From NCBI RefSeq assembly GCF_021287045.1, contig NZ_JAJTBG010000005.1, positions 124,001-188,000 on the forward strand: a stretch of DNA of 64,000 nucleotides. The letters run 5' to 3'. Below the pieces are notes generated by a model, which was not told where the DNA came from, did no database searches, and worked only from the letters and a program-made list of their open reading frames with translations. Source of the stretch: Oryzomicrobium sp. Lineage in GTDB: Bacteria > Pseudomonadota > Gammaproteobacteria > Burkholderiales > Rhodocyclaceae. Position 1 is the stretch's first letter. Each line of letters begins with the position of its first letter. The translations under genes were made by a program, and so were the position numbers. Positions 54,271 through 62,316 of this stretch are shown here, in pieces.

Positions 54271-55108
54271 CGTCGTCTGTATCAAGCAGGTGCCGGACTC
54301 GGCGCAGATCCGCGTCCATCCGGTCACCAACACCATCATGCGCCAAGGCGTCCCGGCCATCGTCAATCCCTACGACCTGTTCGCCCTGGAAGAAGCCCTG
54401 CGCCTCAAGGACCAGCTGGGCGGCACGGTCACCGTGCTATCCATGGGTCCCCCCATGGCCGAGGCGGCGCTGCGCAAATGCCTGGCCTTCGGCGCCGACG
54501 ACGCGATCCTGGTGTCCGACCGGGCCTTCGCCGGCTCCGACACCCTGGCCACCTCCTTCGCCCTGGCCGCCACCATCCGCAAAATCCAGGAAAACATGCC
54601 GGTGGACCTGATCTTCACCGGCAAGCAGACCATTGACGGCGACACCGCCCAGGTCGGCCCGGGCATCGCCAAGCGCCTCGATTTCCAGCTGCTCACCTAC
54701 GCGTCGAAGATCGTCGCGGTGTCGCCGGCCGAGAAGCGCATCACCGTCGAACGCCGCGCCGAGGGCGGCGTTCAGGTGCTGGAAACCCGCCTGCCCTGCC
54801 TGATCACCATGCTCGAAGGCACCAACGAGATGCGCTTCGGCGACATGGCCGACCTGTTCCGCGCCGCCCGTACCCCGGTCAAGGTGTGGGACCGGGAGGC
54901 CGCCGGAATCGACGACCCGGGCAGCGTCGGCCTCAAGGGCAGCCCCACGGTGGTGAGCAAGGTGTTCGCCCCGAAGCCCCGGGCGAAACGCGCCGAGATC
55001 GTCGAAACCGCCGACAACGACCCGGCCGGCCTGGCGGTGACCCTGCTCGCCAAGGTGTTCACCCAACACCCCAAGCTCGACCGCGAACTGACGAAGACCG
55101 TCGGCTGA
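54263..55108 (+). CDS. fixA: Electron transfer flavoprotein beta subunit FixA
   Basis: Beta subunit of the FixABCX electron-bifurcating complex, which uses NADH to reduce both quinone and ferredoxin/flavodoxin for nitrogenase. The 281 residues show the ETF beta fold: VVCIKQVPDSAQIRV, AIVNPYDLFALEEALRLKDQ and GKQTIDGDTAQVGPGIAKRL. It overlaps nifW by eight bases and is followed after 18 bases by fixB. Confidence 0.95.
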   Translation: MHSVVCIKQVPDSAQIRVHPVTNTIMRQGVPAIVNPYDLFALEEALRLKDQLGGTVTVLSMGPPMAEAALRKCLAFGADDAILVSDRAFAGSDTLATSFALAATIRKIQENMPVDLIFTGKQTIDGDTAQVGPGIAKRLDFQLLTYASKIVAVSPAEKRITVERRAEGGVQVLETRLPCLITMLEGTNEMRFGDMADLFRAARTPVKVWDREAAGIDDPGSVGLKGSPTVVSKVFAPKPRAKRAEIVETADNDPAGLAVTLLAKVFTQHPKLDRELTKTVG

Positions 55109-55126
55109 ACCGCAAGGGAGAAAACC

Positions 55127-56209
55127 ATGAACGATACGGTCAAGAAACCGGCCAAGAAGAAGGTCGAACTGGACCCCCGCTTCGCCGGTTACAAGGGCGT
55201 CTGGGTGTTCATCGAGAACGAACGGGGCCAGGTCCATCCCGTCTCCTGGGAACTGCTCGGCGAGGGACGCAAGCTGGCCGATGCCCTGGGGGTGGAGCTA
55301 GCCGGGGTGGTGATGGGCCCACCGGGCGAGCGCCTCGCCGCCATCTGCCAGGAGGCGTTCGCCTACGGCGCCGACCTGTGCTACCTGGCCAGCCACCCGG
55401 CCCTGGCTGACTACCGCAACGAGCCTTACACCCAGGGCCTCACCGCGCTGGTGAACGCCTACCAGCCGGAAATCCTCATGCTCGGCGCCTCGACCCTGGG
55501 CCGCGACCTGGCCGGCTCGGTAGCCACCACCCTGGGCACCGGCCTGGTGGCCGACTGCACCGAACTGGTGATCGAGGCCGATACCCGCAACCTGGCCTCG
55601 ACCCGCCCCACCTTCGGCGGCTCGCTCTTGTGCACCATCATGACCCAGCGCCACCGGCCCCAGATGGCCACGGTGCGCCCCCGGGTGATGGCCATGCCCG
55701 AGGCCGACCCGGCCCGCAACGGCCGCATCGTCGAGCACCCCCTGGCCTTCGTCGAGGACGCCATCGTCACCAAGGTGCTGGAGTTCATCGCCGACGACAC
55801 CCGGGACAAACCCAACCTGCCCTTCGCCGACATCATCGTCGCCGGCGGCCGGGGCCTGAAGCGCCCGGAGAATTTTCAACTGGTGTGGGAGCTGGCCAAG
55901 GTGCTGGGGGCCGAAGTCGGCGCCTCCCGCCCGGTGGTCCAGGCCGGCTGGGCCGAGCTGGACCGCCAGGTGGGCCAGTCGGGCAAGACGGTGCGGCCCA
56001 AGCTGTACATCGCCGCCGGCATTTCCGGCGCCATCCAGCACCGGGTGGGCATGGACGGGGCGGACGTGATCATCGCCATCAACAACGACCCCAATGCGCC
56101 GATCTTCGACTTCGCCCACTTCGGCATCGTCGGCAACGCCATGCAGATCCTGCCGGCGTTGACCCACGCCTTTTCCGCCCACCTGGCCCAGGCCCGCAAG
56201 GCCGGCTGA
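55127..56209 (+). CDS. fixB: Electron transfer flavoprotein alpha subunit FixB
   Basis: Alpha subunit with the C-terminal FAD site. The 360 residues contain [41 protein letters not shown]-type stretches and the FAD motifs [37 protein letters not shown] and LPALTHAF. An N-terminal Lys-rich tail ([10 protein letters not shown]) is a family trait. GGGAG precedes ATG 55127. It works with FixA in flavin-based electron bifurcation. Confidence 0.96.
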   Translation: MNDTVKKPAKKKVELDPRFAGYKGVWVFIENERGQVHPVSWELLGEGRKLADALGVELAGVVMGPPGERLAAICQEAFAYGADLCYLASHPALADYRNEPYTQGLTALVNAYQPEILMLGASTLGRDLAGSVATTLGTGLVADCTELVIEADTRNLASTRPTFGGSLLCTIMTQRHRPQMATVRPRVMAMPEADPARNGRIVEHPLAFVEDAIVTKVLEFIADDTRDKPNLPFADIIVAGGRGLKRPENFQLVWELAKVLGAEVGASRPVVQAGWAELDRQVGQSGKTVRPKLYIAAGISGAIQHRVGMDGADVIIAINNDPNAPIFDFAHFGIVGNAMQILPALTHAFSAHLAQARKAG

Positions 56210-56226
56210 CCGCCAAGGAGATCCCC

Positions 56227-57531
56227 ATGGCCGAAAAATTCGATGTGATCGTGGTCGGCGCCGGCATGGCCGGCAATGCCGCCGCCTACACCTGCGCCAA
56301 GGCCGGGCTGTCGGTGCTGCAACTGGAGCGGGGCGAAACCCCGGGTTCGAAGAACGTCCAGGGCGCCATCCTCTACGCCGACGCCATCGAGAAGATCATC
56401 CCCGACTTCCGCGACGACGCCCCCCTGGAGCGGCACCTGATCGAGCAGCGGGTGTGGATACTCGACGACGATTCTTGCGTCGGCTCCACCTACCGCTCCG
56501 AAGAATTCAACCGCCGGCCCTACAACCGCTACACCATCATCCGCGCCCACTTCGACCAGTGGTTCAGCAAGAAGGTCCAGCACGCCGGCGCCATGGTCAT
56601 CTGCGAGGCCACGGTGGAAGAGCTGCTGCTCGACGGCAAACGGGTGATCGGCGTGCGCACCGACCGCAAGGGTGGCGAGATCCACGCCGATTGCGTCATC
56701 CTCGCCGACGGCGCCAACTCGGTCCTGGCGCGCAAGGCCGGCTTCCGCCCCGAGCTCGACCCCAAGGACATGGCCCTGGCGGTCAAGGAAATCCACTTCC
56801 TGCCCCAGGAGACCATCGAGTCGCGCTTTTCCATCGGCGAGGACGAGGGAGTAGTGATCGAAATGGCCGGCAAGGTCACGGCCGGCATGATGGGTACCGC
56901 CTTCCTGTACACCAACAAGGAGTCGATCACCCTGGGGGTGGGCTGCATGCTCTCCGATTTCAAGCGCCAGACGGTCACCCCCTATGAGCTGCTCGACCGG
57001 ATGAAACGCCACCCGGCCATCGCCCCCCTGATCGAGGGCAGCGACATGAAGGAATACGCCGCCCACCTGATCCCCGAGGGCGGCTACGACGCGGTGCCCC
57101 AGGTCTATGGCGACGGCTGGCTGATCGCCGGCGACGCCGGCCAGTTCGTCAACGGCCTGCACCGGGAAGGCTCCAACCTGGCCATGACCACGGGCATGCT
57201 CGCCGCCCAGACGGTGATCGAGCTGAAGGCGGCCGGCAAGGCCTGCACCGCCCCCAACCTGTCCGCCTACAAGGCCAAGCTGGACGACAGCTTCGTCATG
57301 AAGGACTTGAAGAAGTACCGGCGCGCCCCCGCCATCTTCCACAAGAACCCCCAGTTCTTCACCACCTACCCGGAACTGCTGTCCAAGGCCGCCCAGACCC
57401 TGATCCGGGTGGACGGCGTGGACAAGCGCACCAAGGAAAGGCAGATCCGCCAGACCTTCGTTGCCCGCCGCTCCTGGTGGGGACTGATCAGCGACGCCTT
57501 CAAGTTCTGGCGTGCCGTCGAATCGAAGTAA
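56227..57531 (+). CDS. fixC: Flavoprotein-ubiquinone oxidoreductase FixC
   Basis: FAD-containing subunit of 434 residues that receives electrons from FixAB and passes them to the quinone pool and FixX. The Rossmann motif is [19 protein letters not shown] (about 9-27). [17 protein letters not shown] and [26 protein letters not shown] form the second FAD contact. The membrane-associated end contains [20 protein letters not shown] precedes ATG 56227. Confidence 0.96.
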   Translation: MAEKFDVIVVGAGMAGNAAAYTCAKAGLSVLQLERGETPGSKNVQGAILYADAIEKIIPDFRDDAPLERHLIEQRVWILDDDSCVGSTYRSEEFNRRPYNRYTIIRAHFDQWFSKKVQHAGAMVICEATVEELLLDGKRVIGVRTDRKGGEIHADCVILADGANSVLARKAGFRPELDPKDMALAVKEIHFLPQETIESRFSIGEDEGVVIEMAGKVTAGMMGTAFLYTNKESITLGVGCMLSDFKRQTVTPYELLDRMKRHPAIAPLIEGSDMKEYAAHLIPEGGYDAVPQVYGDGWLIAGDAGQFVNGLHREGSNLAMTTGMLAAQTVIELKAAGKACTAPNLSAYKAKLDDSFVMKDLKKYRRAPAIFHKNPQFFTTYPELLSKAAQTLIRVDGVDKRTKERQIRQTFVARRSWWGLISDAFKFWRAVESK

Positions 57532-57541
57532 GGAGCAGCCC

Positions 57542-57844
57542 ATGGAAACCCACGCCACCCAGAAGGTCGAGGAAAAGCTATTCCAGAACCGCTACCGGGT
57601 CGATGCCGGCCGGCCCCACATCCGCATCAAGGACGCCGAACTGTGCACCCACCAGTGCAGCCAGAAGCAATGCACGGTGTGCTGTCCGGCGGGCTGCTAC
57701 ACCCAGGAAGGCAACGGCAAGGTGGTGCTGATCACCGACGGCTGCATGGAGTGCGGCACCTGCCGCATCGTCTGCGACGAACACCGCAACCTGGACTGGG
57801 AATGGCCCCGGGGCGGTTTCGGCATCCTGTTCAAGTTCGGTTGA
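57542..57844 (+). CDS. fixX: Ferredoxin-like protein FixX
   Basis: Iron-sulfur subunit of FixABCX, 100 residues. It has the C-terminal [4Fe-4S] motif CMECGTCRIVC and the earlier cysteine cluster CTHQCSQKQCTVCCPAGCY, plus the family ending WPRGGFGILFKFG. AAGGAG lies six bases before ATG 57542. It is the terminal subunit that is thought to pass electrons on to ferredoxin. Confidence 0.96.
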   Translation: METHATQKVEEKLFQNRYRVDAGRPHIRIKDAELCTHQCSQKQCTVCCPAGCYTQEGNGKVVLITDGCMECGTCRIVCDEHRNLDWEWPRGGFGILFKFG

Positions 57845-57852
57845 GAGGCCCC

Positions 57853-58308
57853 ATGGACGACGTCGAACGTTTTCTCACCCACGCCATCCAGGTCGAACGT
57901 GACGCCGCGCGGCGCTTCGAGGAGCTGGCCGAAAGCATGAAGACCGTCGGCAATGGCGACACCGAAGCCTGCTTCCGCCAGATGGCCGTCTTCTCGCGCC
58001 AGCACCTGGCCGAAGCCACCGCCCGGGCCGGCTTCCGCTCCCCGCCACAGTTGGCCCCCGACGAGTACGAATGGCCCGACGGAACCAGCCCGGAGACCGC
58101 CGGCTGGGAAGGCGTGGACGGCTTCCTGCCACCCCACGCCGCCCTGGAACTTGCCCTCGACAGCGAACGGCGCGGCCATGCCTTCTACGCCGCCATTGCC
58201 GCCACCACCCGCAACCCGGAAGTGAAGGTACTGGCAGAGGAATTCGCCGCCGAGGAGGCCGAGCACGTGGCCGCCCTGGAACTGCGCCTGGCCCGCGCCC
58301 TAATTTGA
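57853..58308 (+). CDS. Rubrerythrin-like (ferritin-like) di-iron protein
   Basis: Ferritin-like four-helix protein of 151 residues without the rubredoxin domain of classic rubrerythrin. Possible di-iron ligands are in VERDAARRFEELAE, FSRQHLAEA, SERRGHAFY and AAEEAEHVAAL. It starts eight bases after fixX with GAGAGG upstream, so it is part of the fix transcript. Likely roles are peroxide or oxygen scavenging or iron handling near nitrogenase; direct proof is lacking. Codon use does not differ from the neighbours. Confidence 0.82.
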   Translation: MDDVERFLTHAIQVERDAARRFEELAESMKTVGNGDTEACFRQMAVFSRQHLAEATARAGFRSPPQLAPDEYEWPDGTSPETAGWEGVDGFLPPHAALELALDSERRGHAFYAAIAATTRNPEVKVLAEEFAAEEAEHVAALELRLARALI

Positions 58309-58319
58309 GGAATGCCGCC

Positions 58320-58643
58320 GTGAAACCCAGAAAACACGTCTTCGTCTGCACCCAGGGGCGTCCCCCGGGCCATCCCCGCAGCAGTTGCGCCGGCAGCGGC
58401 GGTGCGGCCGTGGCCCAGACCTTCTGGGACGAGCTGGCGCGGCGCCAGGCCTATGGCCGCATCGCTGTGACCGCCTGCGCCTGCCTTGGCCCCTGCGACG
58501 GCGGTCCTCATGTGCTGGTCTACCCGGACGGGGTGATGTACCAGCGGGTTCAACCCGGCGACGTCGCCGAAATCTTCGACCGCCACCTGGAGTTCGACGA
58601 GCCGGTGGAGCGGCTTCTCGCCCCGGCGGCGGCCTGGGGCTGA
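58320..58643 (+). CDS. Thioredoxin-like [2Fe-2S] ferredoxin
   Basis: Thioredoxin-fold ferredoxin of 107 residues with cysteines C10 (HVFVCTQG), C23 (SSCAGSG), C55 and C59 (CACLGPCDGG), the usual ligand set of this family; C53 is extra. It resembles the C-terminal domain of NuoE and Shethna-type proteins. GTG 58320 has TGAGGA upstream; an ATG eight bases earlier is out of frame. It starts 11 bases after the ferritin-like gene. A role in electron transfer to, or protection of, nitrogenase is inference from position. Confidence 0.87.
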   Translation: MKPRKHVFVCTQGRPPGHPRSSCAGSGGAAVAQTFWDELARRQAYGRIAVTACACLGPCDGGPHVLVYPDGVMYQRVQPGDVAEIFDRHLEFDEPVERLLAPAAAWG

Positions 58644-58705
58644 CGGGGCCCGGCCCGGCGGCCGGCCCCGGCTTCCCCTGCGACTCCGTGTTTTTTCCTG
58701 CCGAT

Positions 58706-58728
58706 CGTTGTATATGAAGAGCCATAAC
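58706..58728 (+). promoter_or_regulatory. Candidate ModE-type operator
   Basis: ATCGTTGTATAT (58704-58715) and CATAAC (58723-58728) form an imperfect inverted repeat resembling the ModE site ATCGNTATATA...TATAACGAT, 20 bases before the ModE-like gene. No clear -35 box is seen. Confidence 0.4.
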
Positions 58729-58748
58729 CAACCATTGAAGGAATCACC

Positions 58749-59528
58749 ATGACCGCCAAGACCTTGCCTCCCCGGCTCATGCCCGCCCCGGCGGCCCGAG
58801 CCGCCAACCGCCCGGTCCCCAACGCGCGCCTGGCATGGCTGGAGCGGGCCGTCGCCCGTGAAGTGCTGCCGGTCCCCCCCGAGGAAACCGATGCCGCCCG
58901 CCAGGCAGTTGAAGAGATGAACAACCTGGCCGGCGAATGCCTGGCCGAATGGCTGGTGGCCGAGGTGGGCTGCGCCCTGCGCCTCACCCCCCGGGGACGC
59001 CGCCTGGCGGTGGCCCTGGTGGTCCAGGAAGAAGAGCGGAGCCGGCTGCGCGAACGCTGCGGCGGCCACTTCGACGCCGATGCCCGGCTGCTCGACCGGG
59101 TGGCGGTGCGCACCAGCGCCCGCAACCAGTTTTGCGGCCGCGTGGCTGCCATTCAACACGGCTCCTTGATCGACCAGATCCACCTGGAGCTGCCGGGCAA
59201 CCAACGGCTCTGCGCAAGCCTCACCCCGGACAGCACCCTTTCCCTGGGGTTGGCCGTGGGCAGCGAGGTGGTGGCCCTGGTGAAGGCCTCGGCGGTGCTG
59301 GTGCTGGGCGGTGGAGAAGGCAGCGCCTACGCAGACCACAACCGGCTCGACGGGACGGTGCGGCGCCTGCGCCAGGAAGGGGGTCGCCGCGAGATCGTGG
59401 TGGACCTGGGCTCGGGCCTTACCGCCGTGGCCAACGCCGGCCCCGAGCTGGCCGCCCCCTTCGCGCCGGGCCAGACGGTCACCGTGGCCTTCCGCCCATC
59501 GTCGGTGCTGATCGGCGTGGTGGCCTGA
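58749..59528 (+). CDS. ModE-like molybdate-binding protein with degenerate N-terminal domain
   Basis: Protein of 259 residues with two C-terminal TOBE/Mop domains (about 118-185 and 192-259; RTSARNQFCGRVAAIQHGSLIDQIHLEL and HNRLDGTVRRLR...), which bind molybdate or tungstate. The N-terminal 110 residues align loosely with the ModE winged helix (AVEEMNNLAGECLAEWL and RLTPRGRRLAVALVV correspond to AINEMNQLSEH and VLTRYGQRLIQLYDLL). The recognition-helix part is shortened, so DNA binding is uncertain. AAGGAA precedes ATG 58749. It may regulate or buffer molybdenum for nitrogenase. Confidence 0.78.
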   Translation: MTAKTLPPRLMPAPAARAANRPVPNARLAWLERAVAREVLPVPPEETDAARQAVEEMNNLAGECLAEWLVAEVGCALRLTPRGRRLAVALVVQEEERSRLRERCGGHFDADARLLDRVAVRTSARNQFCGRVAAIQHGSLIDQIHLELPGNQRLCASLTPDSTLSLGLAVGSEVVALVKASAVLVLGGGEGSAYADHNRLDGTVRRLRQEGGRREIVVDLGSGLTAVANAGPELAAPFAPGQTVTVAFRPSSVLIGVVA

Positions 59529-59552
59529 GGCCAAGCCACCACGGCCCCTCGT

Positions 59553-60953
59553 CTACAGGCTGTAGAGGAAGGCCAGCAGGGCGGCCCGGTCGGCCCGGGC
59601 CATGGCGGCGAAGCGGTCCCGGGCGATGCGGGCCTCGCCGCCGTGCCACAGGATGGCCTCGGTAGCGTTCCGCGCCCGGCCGTCGTGAAGCAGATAGGTA
59701 TGACCGTTCACCAGGGCCTGCAGCCCCAGGCCCCACAGGGGGGCGGTGCGCCATTCCCGGCCGCTGGCCGCGAAGTCGGGACGGCCATCGGCCAGCCCGT
59801 CCCCCATGTCATGCACAAGCAGGTCGGTATAAGGCGCAAAGGCCGTTCCGGCGGGAATGCCGTGACGCGCCCCGGCCACCGTCGCTCCCGTCATCAGGCG
59901 GGGGCGGTGGCACGCCGGGCAACCGGCCGCGGCAAACAGGGCGGCCCCCCGCTCGCCCCCTTCCCGGGGGCGCGGCCGGGGCGCGGCGAGGCGGGCCAGG
60001 TAGGTCTCGATGGCATCGAGCTGGGCGCCGCTCAATTCCGGCGTGCCGCCGTTGGGCGCGGCCCGGCAGGCGGCCTGGGCCGGGGTGCAGTTGGCGGCAG
60101 GGAATAGGTCCGAGGTGATGCCCAGGTCACCGGCCATGGCCCCGGCGATCTGCTGGCGCAGGCTGGGCATGTTGGCCTTCCAGCCGAAGCGGCCGGCCAC
60201 GGTGCGCCCGCGCTGGGCGTCCCACACCCGGTTGACCCGGCCGCCCACGCCGTCGGGCTTGGCTTCCCGGGCCATGCGCGCCAACTCCCGGTCCGGCACC
60301 GCATCGAGCAGGCCCAGGCCGAACACCGCCTGGCCGACCCGGGGTGAGGTCAGCACCCCGTCCAGGGGGCCGTAGGCCAGGTCGCGGAATTCCAGGCGCG
60401 GGCGGCGCAGGCGCACCACCTCGCCATCGCCCAGGGCGACGGCTTCCTCCTCCCAGTGCACCGCAGCCCGGCCTTCCCCGGGCACGCCGGGGATGCCTTC
60501 CTCGTTGAGCTGGTCGCCGTAGGCCGGATGGGGCTTGGGGCCGCCGTGGGGGCCGCTGCCGGGAACCGACAGGCGCACCAGCATCGACTGCATGCGTTCG
60601 TCCGGCCCCGCCGGGGCCTGGCCCCGGCCGTTCTTGGGGTGGCAAGAGAGGCAGGCGAGACGGTTGTAGAGCGGCCCCAGGCCATCCACCTCGGCATCCT
60701 GGGCGGGAGCCACCACCCAACTCTGGCGGAACAGGCTGCGGCCACGGAAGAACGCCGGCCGCCCGGCCTCATCCAGGGTGGCGAAGGGCCGGCCGTAGGC
60801 CTCCCGGGTAGCGTCGGCGGTGGTGTAGGGGCCGTCATCGCCGGCGGCCGCCGCACCGGCCAGACGATGAACGCCAGCCGCCCCCAGAGTAGCCAGGGCG
60901 GCGGCGAGGAGCGCCACCGTGCCGCGCAGGTTGCGTCGGGGATGCCGGGTCAT
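59553..60953 (-). CDS. Di-haem c-type oxidoreductase (DUF1111 type)
   Basis: Exported protein of 466 residues with two haem-c sites: C101-LSC-H105 and C345-PAC-H349. An N-terminal hydrophobic signal segment covers about 11-36. WVVAPAQDAEVDGLGPLYNRLACLSCHPKNGRG, FGWKANMPSLRQQIAGAM and the C-terminal LLHDGRARNATEAILWHGGEA are typical of the DUF1111 'thiol oxidoreductase' group related to di-haem peroxidases. It overlaps the preceding binding-protein gene by four bases (ATGA). Its place after a TonB receptor and binding protein suggests a redox step in periplasmic metal or metal-complex handling. Confidence 0.88.
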   Translation of the reverse strand: MTRHPRRNLRGTVALLAAALATLGAAGVHRLAGAAAAGDDGPYTTADATREAYGRPFATLDEAGRPAFFRGRSLFRQSWVVAPAQDAEVDGLGPLYNRLACLSCHPKNGRGQAPAGPDERMQSMLVRLSVPGSGPHGGPKPHPAYGDQLNEEGIPGVPGEGRAAVHWEEEAVALGDGEVVRLRRPRLEFRDLAYGPLDGVLTSPRVGQAVFGLGLLDAVPDRELARMAREAKPDGVGGRVNRVWDAQRGRTVAGRFGWKANMPSLRQQIAGAMAGDLGITSDLFPAANCTPAQAACRAAPNGGTPELSGAQLDAIETYLARLAAPRPRPREGGERGAALFAAAGCPACHRPRLMTGATVAGARHGIPAGTAFAPYTDLLVHDMGDGLADGRPDFAASGREWRTAPLWGLGLQALVNGHTYLLHDGRARNATEAILWHGGEARIARDRFAAMARADRAALLAFLYSL

Positions 60954-62302
60954 GCCCCGGCCTCCGCCAGCAGACGGGCCGCCTCGGCGCGGCGGGCGGC
61001 GGCCCGGCGGCGCCACTGCTCCTCCACGTCCTCCAGGGCGGTGGCGTCCGCCCCCTCGACCCGGCTGCGGAAGCGGCGGCGCAGGGTCTCGTCGGCGGCC
61101 TCGATCTCGCTCAGGGGCGCAGCGCCCAGCGCCCGGCGGGCCGCCGCCACGGCCCGGGCCGCCTCGCCCACGGGCGGCTTGGCCTCGGCCGCGTGGATGC
61201 GCCGCCACAGGGCCGCCACCTCGGCGTGGGGCACCACCAGCTGCTGCTGGAAGGCGGCGGCGGTGAGTCCCAGGCGCGGCTGGGCGAGACGCCCGTCGAA
61301 GCCGTAACCGCCGGCGGCAGCCAGCTCGAACAGGTTGGGGTAGTCCGCCGGCAGGCTGGCGTACGCCGCCGGGCGCACCGGCAGCTTGCGGATGTCCGGG
61401 TCGGCCAGGATGGCCTGGCCGACCGGGGACAAAACAAACTCGACGAAGACCTTGGCCCCGGCCGGGTTGGGCGCGCCGGCGGTGACGGCGATCTGGCCCG
61501 GATTGACCCCGCCGTGGCGCGGGTAGAGAAAGCGGAGCGGCGCCCCGTTGGCCACCGCGGCGGCGGCGAAGAAGTCGATGGACAAGCCCACCGCCACCCG
61601 GCCGGCGGCCACCTCGTCGGCGACGAAGGTGGAGCCCCGGTCGATCAGCACCGCGTTGCCGGCGATCTCGCTCCACAGGGCCCAGCCCCGCTCCCAGCCG
61701 TAGGCCTGGAGGACGATTTCGACCATCACCGGGGCGAAGCCGACCCGGGCCGGAATGGGCAGAGCCAGGGCGCCGGCTAGGCGCGGGTCGGCCAGATCCT
61801 CCCAGTCGCCGGGCAGGGGGACGCCGCGCCGGGCCAACGCCCCCGGGTTCACGGCGAAACCATAGCCGGCCATCTCGGTGGCCAGGTACTGGCCGTCCGG
61901 GTCGGACAGGGGGGTGTTGCCGAGCACCGCGGGCAGGCCATGCCGATCCACCCCCAGGCCGTCCAGGGAGCGCCAGGCCCCTTCGGCCTTGAGGGTGGCG
62001 AAGTTGCGCGGCGAGGCGGTCCAGTACACATCCACCCCGCCCTGGCCGGGCTGGCGCAGGTAGGGCAAGGCGTCGTGCGGCATACGCCACACCACTTGCA
62101 AACGCTGCCCGGGATGGGCCTTCTCGAAGGCGGCCTCGATGCGCGAGACCACTTCGTCAGGATAGCTGGTGAGCACCACCACCGGCTGGGGCGCCGCGCG
62201 CAAGGGGGCGGCCAGGACGGCGCAGGCACCGGCGGCCAGGCTGTGGAGCAGGCGGCGCCGGGTGGCGCAGGGGAGCACCAAGGGGATAGAGCGGGCAGAC
62301 AT
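60950..62302 (-). CDS. Periplasmic binding protein of the iron(III)-type ABC family with C-terminal extension
   Basis: Exported protein of 450 residues. The N-terminus ATRRRLLHSLAAGACAVLAA looks like a Tat-type signal. The type II binding fold is FVVLTSYPDE-like at the start (VVVLTSYPDEVVSRIEAAF), VYWTASPRNFATLK, and AGGVNPGQIAVTAGAPNPAGAKVFVEFVLSPVGQ. Compared with iron(III) or spermidine/putrescine-like proteins (about 330-350) it has about 90 extra Arg- and Ala-rich helical residues at the C-terminus. AAAGG lies six bases before ATG 62302; an in-frame ATG at 62317 overlaps the receptor stop. No permease or ATPase is adjacent. Confidence 0.8.
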   Translation of the reverse strand: MSARSIPLVLPCATRRRLLHSLAAGACAVLAAPLRAAPQPVVVLTSYPDEVVSRIEAAFEKAHPGQRLQVVWRMPHDALPYLRQPGQGGVDVYWTASPRNFATLKAEGAWRSLDGLGVDRHGLPAVLGNTPLSDPDGQYLATEMAGYGFAVNPGALARRGVPLPGDWEDLADPRLAGALALPIPARVGFAPVMVEIVLQAYGWERGWALWSEIAGNAVLIDRGSTFVADEVAAGRVAVGLSIDFFAAAAVANGAPLRFLYPRHGGVNPGQIAVTAGAPNPAGAKVFVEFVLSPVGQAILADPDIRKLPVRPAAYASLPADYPNLFELAAAGGYGFDGRLAQPRLGLTAAAFQQQLVVPHAEVAALWRRIHAAEAKPPVGEAARAVAAARRALGAAPLSEIEAADETLRRRFRSRVEGADATALEDVEEQWRRRAAARRAEAARLLAEAGA

Positions 62303-62316
62303 GGCGGACCTTTGCA

